Of a stretch of 30,081 bases of DNA, positions 29,716-30,081 are shown in pieces. Within the stretch, counting starts at the first letter, position 1. The number at the start of each line of letters is the position of its first letter. A program made the translations under genes and the position numbers. The notes beneath the pieces were generated by a model. That model searched no databases. It worked only from the letters and a program-made list of their open reading frames with translations, and had not been told where the DNA came from. This DNA comes from a virus, in IMG/VR virus record IMGVR_UViG_3300031525_000574, positions 1-30,081 of that record; one strand, given 5' to 3'.

Positions 29716-30081
29716 CGCCTTGACAGCCTCCTGCTGGACGTCGCCCCATGTGTCAAGCGGATGCTCCACAACCGCGGCGAGGCCAGTAGTAAATTCTATC
29801 CCGAAATTCCTAGCGTTGTCTCGAAAAGTCTGATCGCCAAGTACCAGCGCAACCGCAAATGTAAGGCCGCCACGAATCTGATCATCCCGGTCTGTGGCGA
29901 TAAGGGGCGGCAAATCAAAGTCGAAGGCGATGGTGTTCGCATCCCCGCGCTGTTCCAGAAAGTGATCCTGCCCCTTGTCTTCCCCCGCCCGTGCATTGCC
30001 GACGAACAGGGCCGGCGCAACGTCTCCGCGGAGTTCTTTATGCGTGGCGGCCAGTGGTACGGGGCGTTCTCGTACAACACC
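29617..30081 (+). CDS. tnpB: TnpB (IS605 OrfB-type RNA-guided nuclease), N-terminal part
   Basis: An open frame of 155 codons runs from ATG 29617 to the window end without a stop. It begins with TVKIKIPDTLAHRLDSLLLD, then CVKRMLHNRG, KFYPEIPSVVSKSLIAKYQR and, near the end, GVRIPALFQKVILPL and NVSAEFFMRGGQWYGAFSYN. This is the usual N-terminal order of TnpB: a strand-rich wedge with helical part before the RuvC domain. The RuvC catalytic residues and zinc finger lie outside the window. It overlaps the 5' end of tnpA by 99 nt on the opposite strand. GTG 29671 is an alternative start. TnpB is an RNA-guided nuclease that helps the element survive. Confidence 0.8.
   Translation, partial: MPAKLRTKHDVHGQVINTVACTVKIKIPDTLAHRLDSLLLDVAPCVKRMLHNRGEASSKFYPEIPSVVSKSLIAKYQRNRKCKAATNLIIPVCGDKGRQIKVEGDGVRIPALFQKVILPLVFPRPCIADEQGRRNVSAEFFMRGGQWYGAFSYNT

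Larger units (their letters stand above)
29249..30081. mobile_element. IS200/IS605-family insertion sequence, 5' part
   Basis: Contains divergent tnpA (minus) and tnpB (plus, incomplete at the window end). The left boundary is not certain. A TTAC, the target sequence used by some family members, lies at 29249-29252, directly after the fibre-like gene, and a short hairpin GCGGC-GTG-GCCGC at 29285-29297 may be the subterminal stem at the left end. It sits next to the fibre-like gene without interrupting it. Confidence 0.7.

Noticed and set aside
29716-29913. N-terminal extension of tnpA
   Set aside because: The 66 extra residues do not look like TnpA and lie opposite tnpB coding sequence; the family normally starts close to the M-R-K-R-I-G-N position.
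29796-30080. Minus-strand ORF of 94 residues at the right edge
   Set aside because: It is antisense to the tnpB frame, whose residues follow the family order; the minus frame has no family features.

Overview
This window is the tail half of a Caudoviricetes (siphovirus-type) genome or prophage. The plus strand carries, in the usual tail order, a tail tube protein, a tail assembly chaperone pair joined by a -1 frameshift site, a 1156-residue tape measure protein, a distal tail protein and a 2208-residue tail tip protein that looks like lambda gpL and gpJ in one chain. After these come an L,D-transpeptidase-like (DUF2778) gene, small membrane genes, a two-HNH endonuclease gene, two small zinc-binding genes, a lectin-like structural gene and two long fibre-like genes that begin with signal peptides. 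The right edge is the start of an IS200/IS605-type element: a complete minus-strand tnpA and the 5' part of a divergent tnpB. No tRNA, rRNA or CRISPR array was seen.

The most unusual feature is a roughly 90 bp dispersed repeat (called R here). I count ten copies in plus orientation and six in minus orientation. One end (box D, CGAAGCCCCAAAA) almost always touches a plus-strand gene: just before the start codon in plus copies, and at the stop codon in minus copies. The other end (box A, ACCCATCTCTAC) faces away from the gene. Most intergenic regions therefore read stop - R(minus) - cargo - R(plus) - start. The cargo is nothing (7320-7525), a minus-strand accessory gene (1269-1655, 2755-3180, 23723-23915), a small group of genes (8504-10752, 18830-19344), or a 128 nt segment with strong RNA-like stems (22311-22438). 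In several places box A, read on the other strand, supplies the ribosome binding site or start codon of the minus-strand cargo gene. This looks either like a family of TIR-bounded elements that insert only between genes, or like recombination boundary sequences that make the tail region modular.

The largest cargo block (8504-10752) is read mostly on the minus strand: two overlapping small membrane genes (holin/spanin-like), a 29-residue peptide gene and a DNA methyltransferase with an HTH-like insert and its own promoter. Around 18.1-18.4 kb a short duplication has mixed the start of the DUF2778 gene with a piece of the tail-tip C-terminal repeat.

Host: base composition is GC-rich, and several putative virion genes carry Sec signal peptides and a secreted-protein domain type that I associate with Acidobacteriota and similar soil bacteria. 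An acidobacterial host is an inference with low confidence. All functional names come from recognising motifs and gene order by eye; no database search was run.
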